Part shown: piece by piece, positions 39,304 to 39,313 of the stretch | Layout: each line of letters starts with the position of its first letter | Position numbering within the stretch: the stretch's first letter is position 1 | Origin: Kutzneria sp. 744 | Lineage (GTDB): Bacteria > Actinomycetota > Actinomycetes > Mycobacteriales > Pseudonocardiaceae | Reading direction: 5' to 3' | Assembly: GCF_000568255.1 (NCBI RefSeq) | Contig: NZ_KK037166.1 | Span: 120,282-159,594, forward strand | Length of the DNA: 39,313 bases | The notes under the pieces: generated by a model | Database searches by the model: none | What the model was told of the DNA's origin: nothing | Seen by the model: the letters and a program-made list of their open reading frames with translations, nothing else | Position numbers and translations under genes: made by a program

Positions 39304-39313
39304 TTGCGGGATG

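Noticed and set aside
1-39313. CRISPR arrays, tRNA or rRNA genes, biosynthetic gene cluster
   Set aside because: No regularly spaced repeats, no cloverleaf or rRNA sequence recognised, and the scattered monooxygenase, methyltransferase and ABM genes lack any core biosynthetic enzyme.

Overview
The window is high-GC, densely coding DNA with many GTG starts and 4-bp ATGA/GTGA gene overlaps. It encodes actinobacteria-restricted families: actinobacterial-type integration host factor, a deazaflavin (F420)-type Ddn-like enzyme, the DUF3090/SCO1664 pair, a PknG-type kinase and a Trypco1 protein. I infer a filamentous actinomycete, plausibly of the Pseudonocardiales; the genus cannot be fixed from sequence alone. 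No rRNA, tRNA, CRISPR array or replication origin was seen.

Layout. 1-2517: a MocR-type regulator (3' end outside the window) divergent from a Cys/Met-metabolism PLP enzyme. 2622-4636: an ECF42-type sigma factor fused in frame to a GyrI-like domain, with its DGPF/YCII partner. 5127-8852: secreted serine protease, lipoprotein, a decayed small secreted ORF, Ddn-like enzyme, AraC regulator and a coupled unknown gene. 8854-11755: a 27-bp-stem hairpin, the SCO1664/DUF3090 pair, and a solitary tnpB carrying an early nonsense codon. 11749-16122: S9 peptidase, LD-carboxypeptidase, an extra mIHF gene and a GT-B-like protein. 16163-19163: a MarR-controlled divergent cluster with two near-identical operators (monooxygenase and methyltransferase against MarR and acyl-CoA dehydrogenase-like), then a DoxX protein.

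The most notable block is 19193-26840 (minus strand). It is a six-gene operon: trypsin-like protease, PknG-like kinase, vWA/zinc-ribbon protein, four-TM membrane protein, substrate-binding lipoprotein and Trypco1 protein. The first four junctions are 4-bp overlaps. It resembles the mycobacterial GlnX-GlnH-PknG nutrient-sensing module combined with the parts list of trypsin/Trypco/vWA signalling or conflict systems. The protease gene has an apparent 1-nt deletion near its start.

26970-32855: a secreted GH3 beta-glucosidase with ricin-type lectin and a CebR-like operator, a SUKH-like protein, an unknown protein, and an SRPBCC-DUF4166 pair behind paired TTGAGC palindromes. 32902-36759: a P-loop protein followed by a disrupted locus. 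A second P-loop kinase gene is split into an N-terminal piece (35256-35372) and a C-terminal piece (33438-33653). Between them lie a Tn3 transposase scrap, a lower-GC secreted protein gene and a frameshifted remnant. The intact part of this operon is DUF4865 then a phosphotriesterase-family hydrolase. 36801-39303: a 29-bp palindrome, a TetR regulator translationally coupled to an FAD monooxygenase, and a final lipoprotein.
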